Origin: JADHLK01 sp038131695
Lineage (GTDB): Bacteria > Pseudomonadota > Alphaproteobacteria > Puniceispirillales > Puniceispirillaceae
Direction of reading: 5' to 3'
Length of the DNA: 41,282 bases
Assembly (NCBI GenBank): GCA_038131695.1
Contig: JAYPQA010000076.1
Span: 1-41,282 of the forward strand
Shown piece by piece: positions 18,494 through 27,761 of the stretch. The first letter of the stretch is position 1; the number at the start of each line of letters is the position of its first letter. The translations under genes and the position numbers were made by a program. The notes beneath the pieces are model-generated. The model saw only the letters and a program-made list of their open reading frames with translations. It did no database searches and was not told where the DNA came from.

Positions 18494-19315
18494 ATGTCAG
18501 CTTATCAATCGCACCAGCCTGCCTGCCTGCTATCTGTCCAGTCTGCTGTTATTTGGGGATTTGTCGGCAATGAGGCGGCCAGCCTGATACACGCCCGGCT
18601 GGGCCATCATGCGCTGCGGCTCGATACGGTGCGGCTGGCTGCCCATCCCGGGCATGGGTGCCGGTTTCGGCATAACACCCCGGCCGCGGCCCTGCGCGGC
18701 TTGCTGCAGGATTTTGCACAGCTGCCCATGGCCGGGCAGCTGGATGCGGTGCAATCAGGCTATTTCGGCGCGGCAGGCCAGCCCGCTGAGCTGGCTGATT
18801 TTCTGGAGCAGGCCAAACCGCCGCTCTATCTGCTGGACCCGGTGCTGGGGGATAACGGCCAGCTCTATGTTGCCCCGCAGATTGCCGCAGCGATACGCGG
18901 CAAGCTGTTGCCGCACGCCGATATTATCACCCCCAACGCCTTTGAGCTTGGCTGGCTAACCGGCCTGGCTGTCACCAATTTGGCTGAGGCTGAACAGGCA
19001 GCTGCCAGTTTGCTGGAAGCCGGGCCGGGCGCCGTGCTGGCAACCGGCATCAGCCTGCCAGGCGGGCAAGTTGGGGATTTGCTGCTGAACCGGGAGAGCC
19101 GCGCCCTGTTCAGCGGCCCGGCCAGCCCGCAAGGGGTTTCCGGGGCTGGCGACTGTCTGGCGGCCTTGCTGCTGGGGCTGATGCTGGCCGGCCAGCCGCT
19201 GGCAGAGGCCGCCCAAAAGGCCAGCCAGATCACCAGAGAGATGATAGCCCGCGCACCGGACAGCCTGGATATGGATTTGGCCAATCAGCTGGCCCTGATA
19301 ACCGGTCTGGCCTGA
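18494..19315 (+). CDS. pdxY: pyridoxal kinase (PdxY-like, ribokinase superfamily)
   Basis: Intact 273-residue protein that should phosphorylate pyridoxal in the vitamin B6 salvage pathway. Family marks: the early VQSAVIWGFVGNEAAS region, YLLDPVLGDNGQLYV (115-120 core), ITPNAFELGWLTG at about 145-157, and the anion-hole/catalytic loop GVSGAGD ending in D220. These suit pyridoxal kinases better than hydroxymethylpyrimidine kinases. I prefer the ATG at 18494; a TTG directly before it is an alternative. AAGGAA lies about nine bases upstream. It stands alone on the plus strand, diverging from sdhC and converging with asd across only 7 bp. Confidence 0.9.
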   Translation: MSAYQSHQPACLLSVQSAVIWGFVGNEAASLIHARLGHHALRLDTVRLAAHPGHGCRFRHNTPAAALRGLLQDFAQLPMAGQLDAVQSGYFGAAGQPAELADFLEQAKPPLYLLDPVLGDNGQLYVAPQIAAAIRGKLLPHADIITPNAFELGWLTGLAVTNLAEAEQAAASLLEAGPGAVLATGISLPGGQVGDLLLNRESRALFSGPASPQGVSGAGDCLAALLLGLMLAGQPLAEAAQKASQITREMIARAPDSLDMDLANQLALITGLA

Positions 19316-19322
19316 CCAATCC

Positions 19323-20359
19323 CTAGCTCTGGCGGGCTAGCCCGCGGGCCACCACCAATTCAGCGATTTGCACCGAATTCAGCGCCGCCCCCTTGCGCAG
19401 ATTGTCGGACACACACCAGAAAACCAGCCCGTTCGGCACGGTCGGGTCAGCGCGCAACCGGCTGATATAGACCGCATCCTCACCCGCTGATTCCAGCGGC
19501 GTCACATAGCCTTCATTTTCCCGGTAATCGATCACGCTGATCCCGTCAGCCTCACGCAGCAGGGTGCGGGCCTGATTTTCATCCAGCGGCTTTTCTGTCT
19601 CAATAAATACCGCTTCACTGTGACCGATAAAGACCGGATGCGCACACAATGGGCCACCAGCTCAATCGACGGATCGAGGATTTTCTTGGTCTCGGCCCGC
19701 ATTTTCCATTCTTCCTTGGTAAAGCCATCTTCCAGAAACACATCAATATGCGGGATCGCATTAAAGGCGATTTGCTTGGTAAATTGTTCCGGGCGCACCT
19801 CATCATTGACGAAAATGCCCTTGGTCTGGTTGAACAGCTCATCCATCGCCGGGCGGCCTGCCCCGGACACCGCCTGATAGGTCGCAACCACCGCCCGCTT
19901 GACCTGAAAGGCCGCGTGCAGGGGCTGCAAGGCCACCACCAGCTGGGCGGTCGAACAGTTCGGATTGGCAATGATATTGCGCCCGCCATTTTCCGGCAGC
20001 ATTTCGGAAATCGCATCCGGATTCACCTCCGGGACAATCAGCGGCACATCCTCAGCCATGCGGAAAGCCGAGCTGTTATCAATGACGATACAGCCAGCCG
20101 CCCCGGCCTTGGGGGCGATCTCCTTTGAAATATCCCCGCCAGCCGAGAACAGCGCAATATCCGCCCCGCTGAAATCAAAACCGGACAGGGGCTGCACCTT
20201 GAGCGTCTGATCCTCACCGTAAGACAGCTCGCGCCCGGCGGATTTGTCCGAAGCCAGCGCGATAATCTGGCTGGCTGGAAAATTGCGCTCCGCCAGCGTT
20301 TGCAACATTTCCCGGCCGACCGCTCCTGTTGCGCCAGCCACCGCGACACGATAACCCAT
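19323..20359 (-). CDS. asd: aspartate-semialdehyde dehydrogenase, one frameshift in this sequence
   Basis: Reduces aspartyl phosphate to aspartate semialdehyde for lysine, methionine, threonine and diaminopimelate synthesis. The NADP loop AVAGATGAVGREML is at the start. The catalytic Cys lies in IIANPNCSTAQLVVAL, and the ATYQAVSGAGRPAMDEL and FNAIPHIDVFLEDG segments follow. The frame breaks at 19634-19637: VRIPVFIGHSEAVFIET needs one more C in a CC run. The remainder ends VQIAELVVARGLARQS. The corrected length is 345 residues, close to the family norm. It lies downstream of leuB, an arrangement common in Alphaproteobacteria. Confidence 0.95.
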
Positions 20360-20397
20360 TATCCTGTTATCCTTTTGTTATCTATGGTTTTTCTGAC

Positions 20398-21513
20398 CTA
20401 GCGGGCCAGCTCATCCAGCGCATCCAGCACCGCACGGGTCATCCCGTCTGTGCCCACCAGCTCACAGCCATCTGACATGATATCACCGGTGCGCTTGCCC
20501 GAAGCCAGAGCCTTGTCCACCGCCTGCTCTACCAAATCAGCCTCTTCCATCTGGCCGAAACTGTAGCGCAGCATCATGGCAAAGCTGAGCAGCTGGGCCA
20601 GCGGATTGGCCTTGTTTTGGCCAGCAATATCCGGGGCGGATCCGTGCACCGGCTCATACATGGCCTGCGGCAGACCGGTCTCCGGGTCCGGCGCGCCGAG
20701 CGAGGCCGAGGGCAGCATCCCCAGCGAGCCGGTCAGCATCGCCGCACAATCAGAGAGCAAATCACCGAACAGATTGTCTGTTACGATCACATCAAACTGT
20801 TTGGGCTGGCGAACCAGCTGCATCGCGCAATTATCGGCAAACATGTGGTTCAGCTCAATATCGCTGCCTTCTTGTGCGTGCAGGGCGGTTATTACCTCGC
20901 GCCAGAGCACGCCGGAAAACATCACATTGGACTTTTCCACAGAGGTAACCCGGCCGGCCCGCTTGCGCGCCAGATCAAAGGCCACCCGGCCAATCCGCTC
21001 AATCTCAGAGGTGGTATAGGCGTTGGTATCATAGCCTTTTTTCTGCCCGTCCGGCAGCTCTTCAATGCCGCGCGGCTCAGCAAAATAGGAGCCGCCGCAC
21101 AATTCACGCAAAATCATGATATCCAGCCCGGAAACCAGATCAGCGCGCAGGGTAGAGGCCGCCACCAGCGGGGCAAAGACCATCGCCGGGCGCAGATTGG
21201 CAAACAAATCCATTTCCTTGCGCAAGGCCAGCAGGCCACGCTCCGGCTTCATCTCAAAAGGGAGGTCATCATATTGCGGGCCGCCCACCGCGCCAAACAG
21301 AACCGCATCTGCCGCCATCGAATCCGCCAGCGTTTCATCACTCAGCGGTGTGCCCAGCGCATCATAGGCCGCCCCGCCAACCAGCCCTTCACTGACATCA
21401 AAATCCAGCGAGCGATGCTTGGCCAGCCAGTCCATGATCTGCATATTGGCAGCCATCACCTCCTTGCCGATACCGTCTCCCGGCAAGACCATTACCTTGC
21501 GATTAGAAGCCAT
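20398..21513 (-). CDS. leuB: 3-isopropylmalate dehydrogenase
   Basis: Intact 371-residue NAD-dependent oxidative decarboxylase of leucine synthesis. Family marks: VMVLPGDGIGKEV at the start, LFGAVGGPQYD, LFANLRPAMVF and the substrate arginine region ILRELCGGSYFAEPRG. Next come the catalytic Tyr/Lys region, the metal-binding aspartates in VTDNLFGDLLSD, and the NAD-binding GSAPDIAG loop. The ATG at 21513 is chosen because MASNRKVMVLPGDG aligns with the family; an ATG four codons upstream is possible. It lies 35 bp after leuD and 38 bp before asd. Confidence 0.96.
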   Translation of the reverse strand: MASNRKVMVLPGDGIGKEVMAANMQIMDWLAKHRSLDFDVSEGLVGGAAYDALGTPLSDETLADSMAADAVLFGAVGGPQYDDLPFEMKPERGLLALRKEMDLFANLRPAMVFAPLVAASTLRADLVSGLDIMILRELCGGSYFAEPRGIEELPDGQKKGYDTNAYTTSEIERIGRVAFDLARKRAGRVTSVEKSNVMFSGVLWREVITALHAQEGSDIELNHMFADNCAMQLVRQPKQFDVIVTDNLFGDLLSDCAAMLTGSLGMLPSASLGAPDPETGLPQAMYEPVHGSAPDIAGQNKANPLAQLLSFAMMLRYSFGQMEEADLVEQAVDKALASGKRTGDIMSDGCELVGTDGMTRAVLDALDELAR

Positions 21514-21548
21514 GTTCTTTTCCAATCCTTCTTGTTATCCAAACAGCC

Positions 21549-22154
21549 TTACAGCCAGGGGTGGCTTTGCTGGCGCGCCGCCTCAAAATCGCTGATGGCC
21601 GCGCCCTTTTCCAGCGTCAGGCCAATATCATCGAGCCCGTCCAGCAGGCATTGGCGGCGGAACGGGTCGATCTCAAAGCTGATTGTGGCCCCGTTCGGGC
21701 GGCTGATCGTCTGGGCGACCAGATCAATGGCCAGCTCCGGGTTTTCCGCATCGGCCGCATCCGCCAGCAAGGCATCGCGTTCATCAGCACTGACCTTGAT
21801 CGGCAAAATCCCGTTCTTGAAACAATTATTATAGAAGATATCGGCAAAGCTGGTGGAAATCACACAGCGAATACCAAAATCCAGCAGCGCCCAGGGCGCG
21901 TGCTCCCGGCTGGAACCACAGCCAAAATTATCCCCGGCCACCAGAATTTCAGCCGCCCGCCAGGGGGCCTTGTTCAGCACAAATTCCGGCAGCTCTGCCC
22001 CGTCATTATCATAGCGCATCTCATGGAACAGGCTGACCCCCAGCCCGGACCGCTTGATGGTTTTCAAAAACTGCTTCGGGATAATCATATCGGTGTCGAT
22101 ATTCAGAATATCCAGCGGCGCAGCAATGCCTGTCAGCTTGTCAAATTTCTGCAT
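21549..22154 (-). CDS. leuD: 3-isopropylmalate dehydratase small subunit
   Basis: Intact, 201 residues, the usual LeuD length. NIDTDMIIPKQFLKTI and GDNFGCGSSREHAPWAL, the classic swivel-domain substrate loop, are present, as is FADIFYNNCFKNGILPI. With LeuC it isomerises 2-isopropylmalate to 3-isopropylmalate. It starts 27 bp after the leuC stop and is cotranscribed with leuC and leuB by position. Confidence 0.96.
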   Translation of the reverse strand: MQKFDKLTGIAAPLDILNIDTDMIIPKQFLKTIKRSGLGVSLFHEMRYDNDGAELPEFVLNKAPWRAAEILVAGDNFGCGSSREHAPWALLDFGIRCVISTSFADIFYNNCFKNGILPIKVSADERDALLADAADAENPELAIDLVAQTISRPNGATISFEIDPFRRQCLLDGLDDIGLTLEKGAAISDFEAARQQSHPWL

Positions 22155-22181
22155 TTTGTCTCTCCCGTCAGGGCCAGGGGT

Positions 22182-23590
22182 TCAGTCTTGCAAGGCGCGC
22201 ACATCAGCCAGACGGCCTGTCACCGCCGCCGCAACAGCCATTTGCGGGCTGACCAGATGGGTGCGCCCGCCGCGGCCCTGGCGGCCTTCAAAATTGCGGT
22301 TGGAGGTAGAGGCACAACGCTCTCCCTCAGCCAGCCGGTCAGCATTCATTGCCAAACACATCGAACAACCCGGCTCACGCCATTCAAAGCCGCTGGCCCG
22401 GAATATCTCATCCAGCCCTTCTTCTTCGGCCTGCTGCTTGACCAGGCCGGACCCCGGCACCACCAGCGCCCGGATACCGTCGGCAACCTTGCGCCCCTTT
22501 GCCAGCGCGGCGGCGGCGCGCAAATCCTCTATGCGCGAATTGGTGCAAGAGCCGATAAAGACCGTATCAATCTGAATATCGGTCAGCTTTTGATCCGCGC
22601 TCAGCCCCATATAATCTATCGCCCGCTCCAGCTTGGCCCGGCGGGCCGGATCGCTCACCCTGGCCGGATTCGGAACCGCCCCGGTGATCGGCAGCGCATC
22701 TTCCGGACTGGTTCCCCAGGTTACGGTCGGGACGATGTCGGCAGCATCCAGCACCACTTCTGTATCATATTTCGCACCGGCATCTGAGGGCAGCGAGGAC
22801 CACCAGGCCACCGCCTGGTCCCACAGCTCCCCGGACGGGGCCATCGGCTTATCTTGCAGATAGTCAAAGGTCTTTTGGTCCGGGGCTATCATGCCGGCGC
22901 GCGCGCCTGCCTCAATCGCCATATTGCAGACGGTCATCCGCCCTTCCATGGACAGATCCTCAATCGCCTTGCCGGCAAATTCAATCACATGGCCGGTCCC
23001 GCCAGCCGTGCCGATTTTGGCAATGATGGCCAGCACAATATCCTTTGCTGTGACAAACGGGCCAACTTCCCCCTCGACAGTGATACGCATATTGCGGGCG
23101 GGCTGTTGAATCAGCGTCTGGGTTGCCAGCACATGCTCCACCTCTGGGTGCCAATGCCAAAGGCCAGCGCCCCAAATGCGCCATGGGTGGCGGTATGCGA
23201 ATCACCGCAAACAATCGTCATGCCGGGCTGGGTAAAGCCCTGTTCCGGCCCGATCACATGGACAATGCCCTGGCGAATATCACTCATGCCGAAATAGGGC
23301 ACCGCGAATTCAGCGGCGTTGGCTTCCAGCGTTTCAATCTGGATGCGGGATTCGGGATCTGCGATACCGCCAGCCCGATCCGTGGTCGGCACATTGTGAT
23401 CCGCCACCGCCAGCGTGCGGCCCGGCTCGCGCACGGTGCGGCCAGCATTGCGCAGCCCTTCAAAAGCCTGCGGGCTGGTAACCTCATGCACCAGATGGCG
23501 ATCAATATAGATAAGGCAAGTGCCATCCTCTGCCTGATCGACCAGATGCGCCTGCCAGATTTTGTCAAACAAGGTGCGTAGCTGTGCCAT
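22182..23590 (-). CDS. leuC: 3-isopropylmalate dehydratase large subunit, one frameshift in this sequence
   Basis: Aconitase-superfamily [4Fe-4S] enzyme of leucine synthesis. The start MAQLRTLFDKIWQAHLV, VADHNVPTTDR and CGDSHTATHGAFGALAFGIG are in the first frame. The second frame resumes with EHVLATQTLIQQPARNMRI, then FIGSCTNSRIEDLRAAA and CSMCLAMNADRL, which supply the cluster cysteines. The break is near 23141, where GIGTSEVEHV lacks one base. The corrected length is 469 residues, matching the family. AAGGGGGAA lies just upstream of the ATG. It is the first gene of leuCDB, 150 bp past the rplS terminator and directly behind a 16-bp repeat array. Confidence 0.95.
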
Positions 23591-23612
23591 CTCGCAATTC
23601 CCCCTTCTTTTT

Positions 23613-23692
23613 TATTTCAAGACCGGTTTATTTTAAGGCCAGTTTATTCCAAGGCCAGTTTATTCCAAGGCCTGTTTATACTAAGGCCGGGC
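23613..23692. repeat. five-copy 16-bp tandem repeat in the leuC leader
   Basis: Five contiguous 16-bp units start at 23613, 23629, 23645, 23661 and 23677. The third is tattccaaggccagtt; units two and four differ from it at one or two positions and the outer two diverge more. The array ends 23 bp upstream of the leuC ATG and lies between the rplS terminator and leuC, so it should be in the leuCDB promoter or 5' leader. On the minus strand each unit holds TTGGAATAAAC or a variant, so -35-like and -10-like boxes recur with a 16-base gap. It may be operator sites, a repeated promoter core or only a minisatellite. Confidence 0.85.
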
Positions 23693-23702
23693 TGTCCAGC
23701 CG

Positions 23703-23728
23703 CCCGGCATTCTCTCCCGGCATTCTCT
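23703..23728. repeat. two-copy 13-bp direct repeat next to the leuC leader array
   Basis: cccggcattctct occurs at 23703-23715 and again directly at 23716-23728. It lies 10 bp from the 16-bp array and just before the rplS terminator, so about 116 bp of this 209-bp spacer carries tandem repeats. On the minus strand it is upstream of the 16-bp array and may fall at or before the leuC promoter. Confidence 0.75.
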
Positions 23729-23738
23729 CCTGGACAAA

Positions 23739-23770
23739 CAAAAAGGGCAGCCTGTTTCCTGTGCTGCCCT
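23739..23770 (-). terminator. intrinsic terminator after rplS
   Basis: On the minus strand an 8-bp perfect stem (AGGGCAGC at 23770-23763 pairing with GCTGCCCT at 23751-23744) encloses an 11-base loop. TTTTT and then GTTTG follow. It lies 30 bp after the rplS stop. This is the only textbook intrinsic terminator I see in the window. It separates the ribosomal/tRNA-modification operon from leuCDB. Confidence 0.85.
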
Positions 23771-23799
23771 CTTAATCTACGCGTTTCATCCTTGTGGAT

Positions 23800-24180
23800 T
23801 CAAGATGCAGCATTCGACCGATAGGTTGTTTTTTCAGCAATGCGCGCTGCCTTGCCGGTGCGGCCCCGCAGATAATAGAGCTTTGCCCGGCGCACACGCC
23901 CGCGGCGCACCACCTCAACGGACTGGATTTTCGGCGAATAGAGCGGGAAGACCCGTTCCACCCCCTCACCATAGGAGATTTTGCGCACCGTAAAGGAGGA
24001 GCCGATACCGTCATTCTTGCGGCCAATGCACACCCCTTCAAAAGCCTGCACCCGCTCTCTTGTGCCTTCTACAACCTTGACATTGATTCGCAGCGTATCG
24101 CCCGGCCCGAATTCCGGCATTTCATGCTTGGCGCGCGCCTTGTCAATTTGCTTTTGGGCAATCTTGTCGATGATATTCAT
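23800..24180 (-). CDS. rplS: 50S ribosomal protein L19
   Basis: Intact 126-residue ribosomal protein at the 30S-50S interface. The conserved body is clear: MPEFGPGDTLRINVKVVEG, RVQAFEGVCIGRKNDGIGSS, FTVRKISYGEGVERVFPLYS, and KLYYLRGRTGKAARI. A strong AAGGAG site precedes the ATG at 24180. It is the last gene of the ffh-rpsP-rimM-trmD-rplS run, 69 bp after trmD, and is followed by an intrinsic terminator. Confidence 0.97.
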   Translation of the reverse strand: MNIIDKIAQKQIDKARAKHEMPEFGPGDTLRINVKVVEGTRERVQAFEGVCIGRKNDGIGSSFTVRKISYGEGVERVFPLYSPKIQSVEVVRRGRVRRAKLYYLRGRTGKAARIAEKTTYRSNAAS

Positions 24181-24249
24181 GTCCAGCTCCTTTGGCTCGG
24201 GCCTCCTTAGAGCAGAAAAACCCGATATTTGTCAATGATTATCGTTGCT

Positions 24250-24984
24250 TCACCCTGGTTTTTTGGCGTTTTTGCCTTTTGCCTTTTTTGCCAGCCAAGC
24301 CTGCCACAGATCCGGGCGGCGCTGGCGGGTGATCGCTTCTGCCTCAGCCTGTCGCCATTCAGCAATCTGCCGGTGATGGCCAGAGGTCAGAATATCCGGT
24401 ACATCACGCCCGTTCCAGCTGCGCGGCTGCGTATAGAGCGGATATTCCAGCAGGCCGGTCTCAAAACTCTCTTGCTGGTGCGACGCAGGCTTTCCCATCA
24501 CCCCGGGCAACAGCCGGATACAGGCATCCATCACCAGCTGGGCGGCCAGCTCACCGCCGCTCAGGATATAATCCCCGACCGAAACCTCCCTCAGATCACA
24601 GGCCTCTATGGCGCGCTGATCCAGCCCCTCATACCGGCCACAGACAAAAACCGCCCCCGGCCCGTCAGCCAGCTCATGCACCAGCTCTTGATCCAAAAGC
24701 CGCCCGCGCGGCGAGAGATAAAGGCGCGGCCCCGGGGCCTCTGCCACCGAAGCCAGCGCATCTGCCACCACATCCGGGCGAATCACCATGCCGGGCCCGC
24801 CGCCAAAGGGCGTATCATCTACCAGCCGGTGCTTGCCATGGGCAAAATCGCGCAGCTGAACCGTCTGCAGCTGCCACAGATCGGCCGCCAGCGCCCGGCC
24901 GGCCAGGGACTGGCCCAGCATCCCGGGAAAAGCATCGGGAAACAGCGTCAGAACCGTTGCCTGCCAGGGCATCGCATCGCTCAT
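24250..24984 (-). CDS. trmD: tRNA (guanine-37-N1)-methyltransferase
   Basis: Intact 244-residue trefoil-knot (SPOUT) methyltransferase that makes m1G37 in tRNAs and prevents +1 frameshifting. Family marks: TLFPDAFPG, HRLVDDTPFGGGPGMV, VCGRYEGLDQRAIE, VSVGDYILSGGELAA, LLPGVMG and YTQPRSWNG. AAGGAG lies ten bases before the ATG at 24984, and the start is 12 bp after the rimM stop. A start at an internal ATG (MPWQATVLTLFP) four codons later is possible. Confidence 0.97.
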   Translation of the reverse strand: MSDAMPWQATVLTLFPDAFPGMLGQSLAGRALAADLWQLQTVQLRDFAHGKHRLVDDTPFGGGPGMVIRPDVVADALASVAEAPGPRLYLSPRGRLLDQELVHELADGPGAVFVCGRYEGLDQRAIEACDLREVSVGDYILSGGELAAQLVMDACIRLLPGVMGKPASHQQESFETGLLEYPLYTQPRSWNGRDVPDILTSGHHRQIAEWRQAEAEAITRQRRPDLWQAWLAKKAKGKNAKKPG

Positions 24985-24996
24985 CTGCTCGGCTCC

Positions 24997-25527
24997 TTAT
25001 TCGCCTTCAGCGTCTGGTTCGGTTAGTAGACCATCCGGAACAACCAGCTGTATCAGGCGTTGTTCGAGATCGATCCCGGCGATGGCTGGCCCGGCAAAGG
25101 GCAGAAAAACCGTATCGCCCTTTTCCGGCCTTACCTCAATCAGCTGGCCGGCGCCAAAATCATGAAAGCCAACGGCGCGGCCCAGCGGGCCTGTCTTTAT
25201 ATCAACCACCTGACAGCCAATCAGATCAGCATGATAGAGCTCATCCTCTGCCAGCTCCGGCAGGGTTGCGCGCCACGAAAAGCTGGGCTCCGCGCAAGCT
25301 GGCTGCCTGTCGCGATCACGCACAGTGCTGCGCCACCGAGATCAAAGCCCTTTTTGCTGACCGGTCAGGGACAGCGCCAACTGCTGGCCATCTGCCAGAC
25401 TAACCGGCCCGTAGGCCAGCAAATCAGCCGGGCGGGCGGCAAAGCTTTCACCTTGAAAGCGCCGCACCCCGTGCGGACCCGTGATCGCCCCGATCAGAAC
25501 CCGCTCATTCTCCCGCCTGTCTGCCAT
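24997..25527 (-). CDS. rimM: ribosome maturation factor RimM, frameshifted in this sequence
   Basis: RimM binds S19 and helps mature the 30S head. The start MADRRENERVLIGAITGPHG at 25527 is typical. The next few residues are out of frame (a short GVRGAFKVKS-like stretch is expected), then SFAARPADLLAYGPVSL continues. A further break near 25340 hides the middle of the protein. The C-terminal PRC-barrel part is clean: DLIGCQVVDIKTGPLGRAVG, VRPEKGDTVFLPFAGPAI, DGLLTEPDAEGE. Total length is about 177 residues, as expected. It sits between rpsP (19 bp) and trmD, its standard place. Confidence 0.88.
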
Positions 25528-25546
25528 CGCCGCCTGTCAGCCCGCC

Positions 25547-26100
25547 TCAGGACTCCTTTTCAGCTTCCTCAGCCGGGGCTTCTTCCGCAGCGCTTCCTCA
25601 GCCGGGGCTTCTTCTGCCGGTGCTTCTTCTGCCGGAGCTCTCCGCTGCCGGTGCTTCTTCTGCGGCCGCTTCCTCAGCCGGGGCTTCTTCTGCAGCCGCT
25701 TCCTCGGCCGGGGCCTCTTCTGCCGCCGCTTCCTCAGCCGGGGCTTCTGCTGCTGCTTCTTCTGCGGCCGCGGCGGCTTCTGCCTCCGCAGCTTCCCGCT
25801 CAGCCCGCTTCTTGCCAGGGGCAGATTTCAGCGGCTGGTCGCGCATCGCTACCGGCTCGGCCAGCTGCACACTGGCCAGCAATTTCTGCACCCGCTCGGT
25901 CGGCTTGGCCCCGCGCTCCATCAGAATTTGACCCGCTCGCCATTGACCAGCAGGCGTTGGTCATGATCCTTGGGAACCATCGGGTTGTAATGGCCGACCC
26001 GCTCTACATAGCGGCCATCGCGGGGCTGATGCCTCAGCAACAACAATCCGGTAGAAGGGGCGTTTTTGCGCCTGCGGGCCAGTCTGATTTTCAATGCCAT
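25547..26100 (-). CDS. rpsP: 30S ribosomal protein S16 with long Ala/Glu tail, frameshifted in this sequence
   Basis: The S16 core is spread over frames. MALKIRLARR starts at 26100. RPFYRIVVAEASAPR follows after one missing A in the A run at 26063-26067. DGRYVERVGHYNPMVPKD follows after a missing CG pair. WMERGAKPTERVQKLL follows after a missing G at 25922. Beyond about residue 110 comes a tail of AEEAPAEEAA-type repeats, coded by 30-bp DNA repeats. Two more small breaks occur in it, and the end reads EEAEKES before the stop at 25547. With these bases restored the length is about 186 residues, more than twice a minimal S16. Acidic/alanine-rich tails on S16 are known in some Alphaproteobacteria. 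Confidence 0.88.
25563..25757. repeat. 30-bp in-frame tandem repeat coding the S16 tail
   Basis: Three near-identical 30-bp units lie at 25668-25697, 25698-25727 and 25728-25757. Shortened or diverged copies extend through 25563-25667. Each unit begins gcttcctc and on the minus strand codes a decapeptide rich in Glu and Ala with one Pro. The unit is a multiple of three. Both unresolved breaks in the tail fall in this array, where alignment-based consensus is least reliable, so the copy number shown may be wrong. Confidence 0.8.
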
Positions 26101-26204
26101 AGTTCTGTTTCCTTGTCGCTTCACTATTAGGGTTGGTTGTTTTTTCAAAAGCAGTTAGGAAAGGGCCTGCCTGCCCTGTTCTGTCATCCTGTTTCTCTAT
26201 AATC

Positions 26205-27761
26205 CTATTTCTTGCTCGCGCCTTGGGCCGGGGGCAAACCGCCCAGCGGAGCCGCCCATCTGCCGCCCAGCCCCGGCAAGCCGCCGCGCCCCAGACCAGC
26301 CAGCGGATTTGCGCCGCTGCCCGGCTGCTGTTGCAGGCTGGCCATATCCGGCAGGGCCGCATTGTCCGGCACGCCCTCACCAGCCCCGGCTCTAGCCCCA
26401 GCCCCACCAGCTCCGGCCAGGGGATTGCCGCCGCCCATCAGCGCTTTCAGCCCCGCCGCCCCGGTTTTGGAGCCCATCTTCTTCATCATGCGGGCCATAT
26501 CCTGATATTGCTTGACCAGCCGGTTGACCTCCTGAACCGTGGTCCCGGAACCAAAGGCAATGCGCTTGCGCCGCGAGGCATTCAGCAAACCAACAGACAG
26601 CCGTTCCTTGCGGGTCATGGACAGGATAATCGCTTCCTGACGCTTGATCAGGCTGTCATCAATGCCGGCAGCGGCGATTTGTTTTTGCATCTTGCCAATG
26701 CCCGGCAACATACCCAGCAGACCGCCCAGCCCGCCCATTTTCTGCAGCTGGCGCAGCTGGGTGAGAAAATCATTCATATCGAACTTGCCCTTGGCCATGC
26801 GCTCTGCCATGCGCATCGCCTCTTCCTCGGCAATCGATTCGGCGGCCTTTTCGACCAGCGCGACCACATCCCCATATCCAGAATGCGGCCTGCCATGCGC
26901 TTGGGGTCAAACCCTTCCAGCGCGTCCAGCTTTTCGCCCACCCCGACCAGCTTGACCGGACAGCCGGTAACCTGCCGCATGGACAGCGCCGCACCGCCTC
27001 TGGCATCGCCATCCAGACGGGTCAGCACAATGCCGGTCACCCCGACCTGTTCATGAAAGGTCTTGGCCGTATTCACCGCATCCTGGCCAGTCAGCGCATC
27101 AGCGACCAGCAACACCTCATGCGGGTTGGTTTCCTTTTTGATCTCCCACAGCTCAGTCATCAGCGCATCATCAATGCTGAGACGCCCGGCCGTATCCAGA
27201 ACCAGCACATCATAGGCCTTCAGCTGCGCCATTTTCAGCGCCCGCCGGGCCAGCTGCACCGGGGTTTCACTATCGCTTTCCGGCAGAATTCCGGCCTCTG
27301 CCTGTTCACCCAGCGCGCAGCTGCTCGCGCGCTGCCGGGCGGGTCATGTCCAGCGAGGCCAGCATCACCTTCTTGCGCTGCTTGTTTTGCAGATGCAAGG
27401 CCAGCTTGCCAGCTGTTGTCGTCTTGCCTGAGCCTTGCAGGCCGGCCATCAAAATCACCGCAGGCGGGGTGACATCCACCTTCAGCTCTTCTGCCTCACC
27501 GCCCAGCATCGCTACCAGACCGTCATGGACGATTTTAATCACCTGCTGATCCGGGCGCACCGATTTCAGCACGGTGGCCCCGACCGCCTGTTCGCGAATA
27601 CCGGCCATGAAAGACTTCACCACCGGCAGGGCCACATCCGCATCCAGCAAGGCGAGGCGCACCTCACGCAGCGCGGCATCCACATCTGCCTCGCTCAGCG
27701 CGCCGCGCTTGCCAAGGCCGGAAAAAACCGACTGTAACTTGTCTTTCAGCGAATCAAACAT
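26205..27761 (-). CDS. ffh: signal recognition particle protein Ffh, two frameshifts in this sequence
   Basis: SRP54-type GTPase that targets nascent membrane proteins with 4.5S RNA and FtsY. The N domain starts MFDSLKDKLQSVFSGLGKRG. The G domain has GLQGSGKTTTAGKLA, SLDMTRPAAREQL, VLDTAGRLSIDD and TRLDGDARGGAALS. The M domain has the RNA-binding SRRKRIAFGSGTTVQEVNR. The first break, near 27310, is a missing GC pair in LRALGEQAEA. The second, at 26870-26873, is a G run one base short in DMGDVVALVEKA. The corrected length is 519 residues, with a Gly/Pro/Ala-rich C-terminal tail after the M domain. It heads the operon with rpsP 104 bp downstream. Confidence 0.95.

Noticed and set aside
19332..19345. 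GCGGGCTAGCCCGC palindrome at the end of asd, near the convergent pdxY stop.
   Set aside because: It lies in coding sequence, leaves no loop, and is not followed by a T-tract on either strand.
24226..24246. GATAATCATT-like bases between trmD and rplS, resembling half of a Fur box.
   Set aside because: Only one half matches and it lies between two cotranscribed genes; an operator there makes little sense.
26101..26204. Possible small RNA or terminator between ffh and rpsP.
   Set aside because: I see no stable stem with T-tract and no known RNA pattern; the gap looks like an ordinary spacer within the operon.
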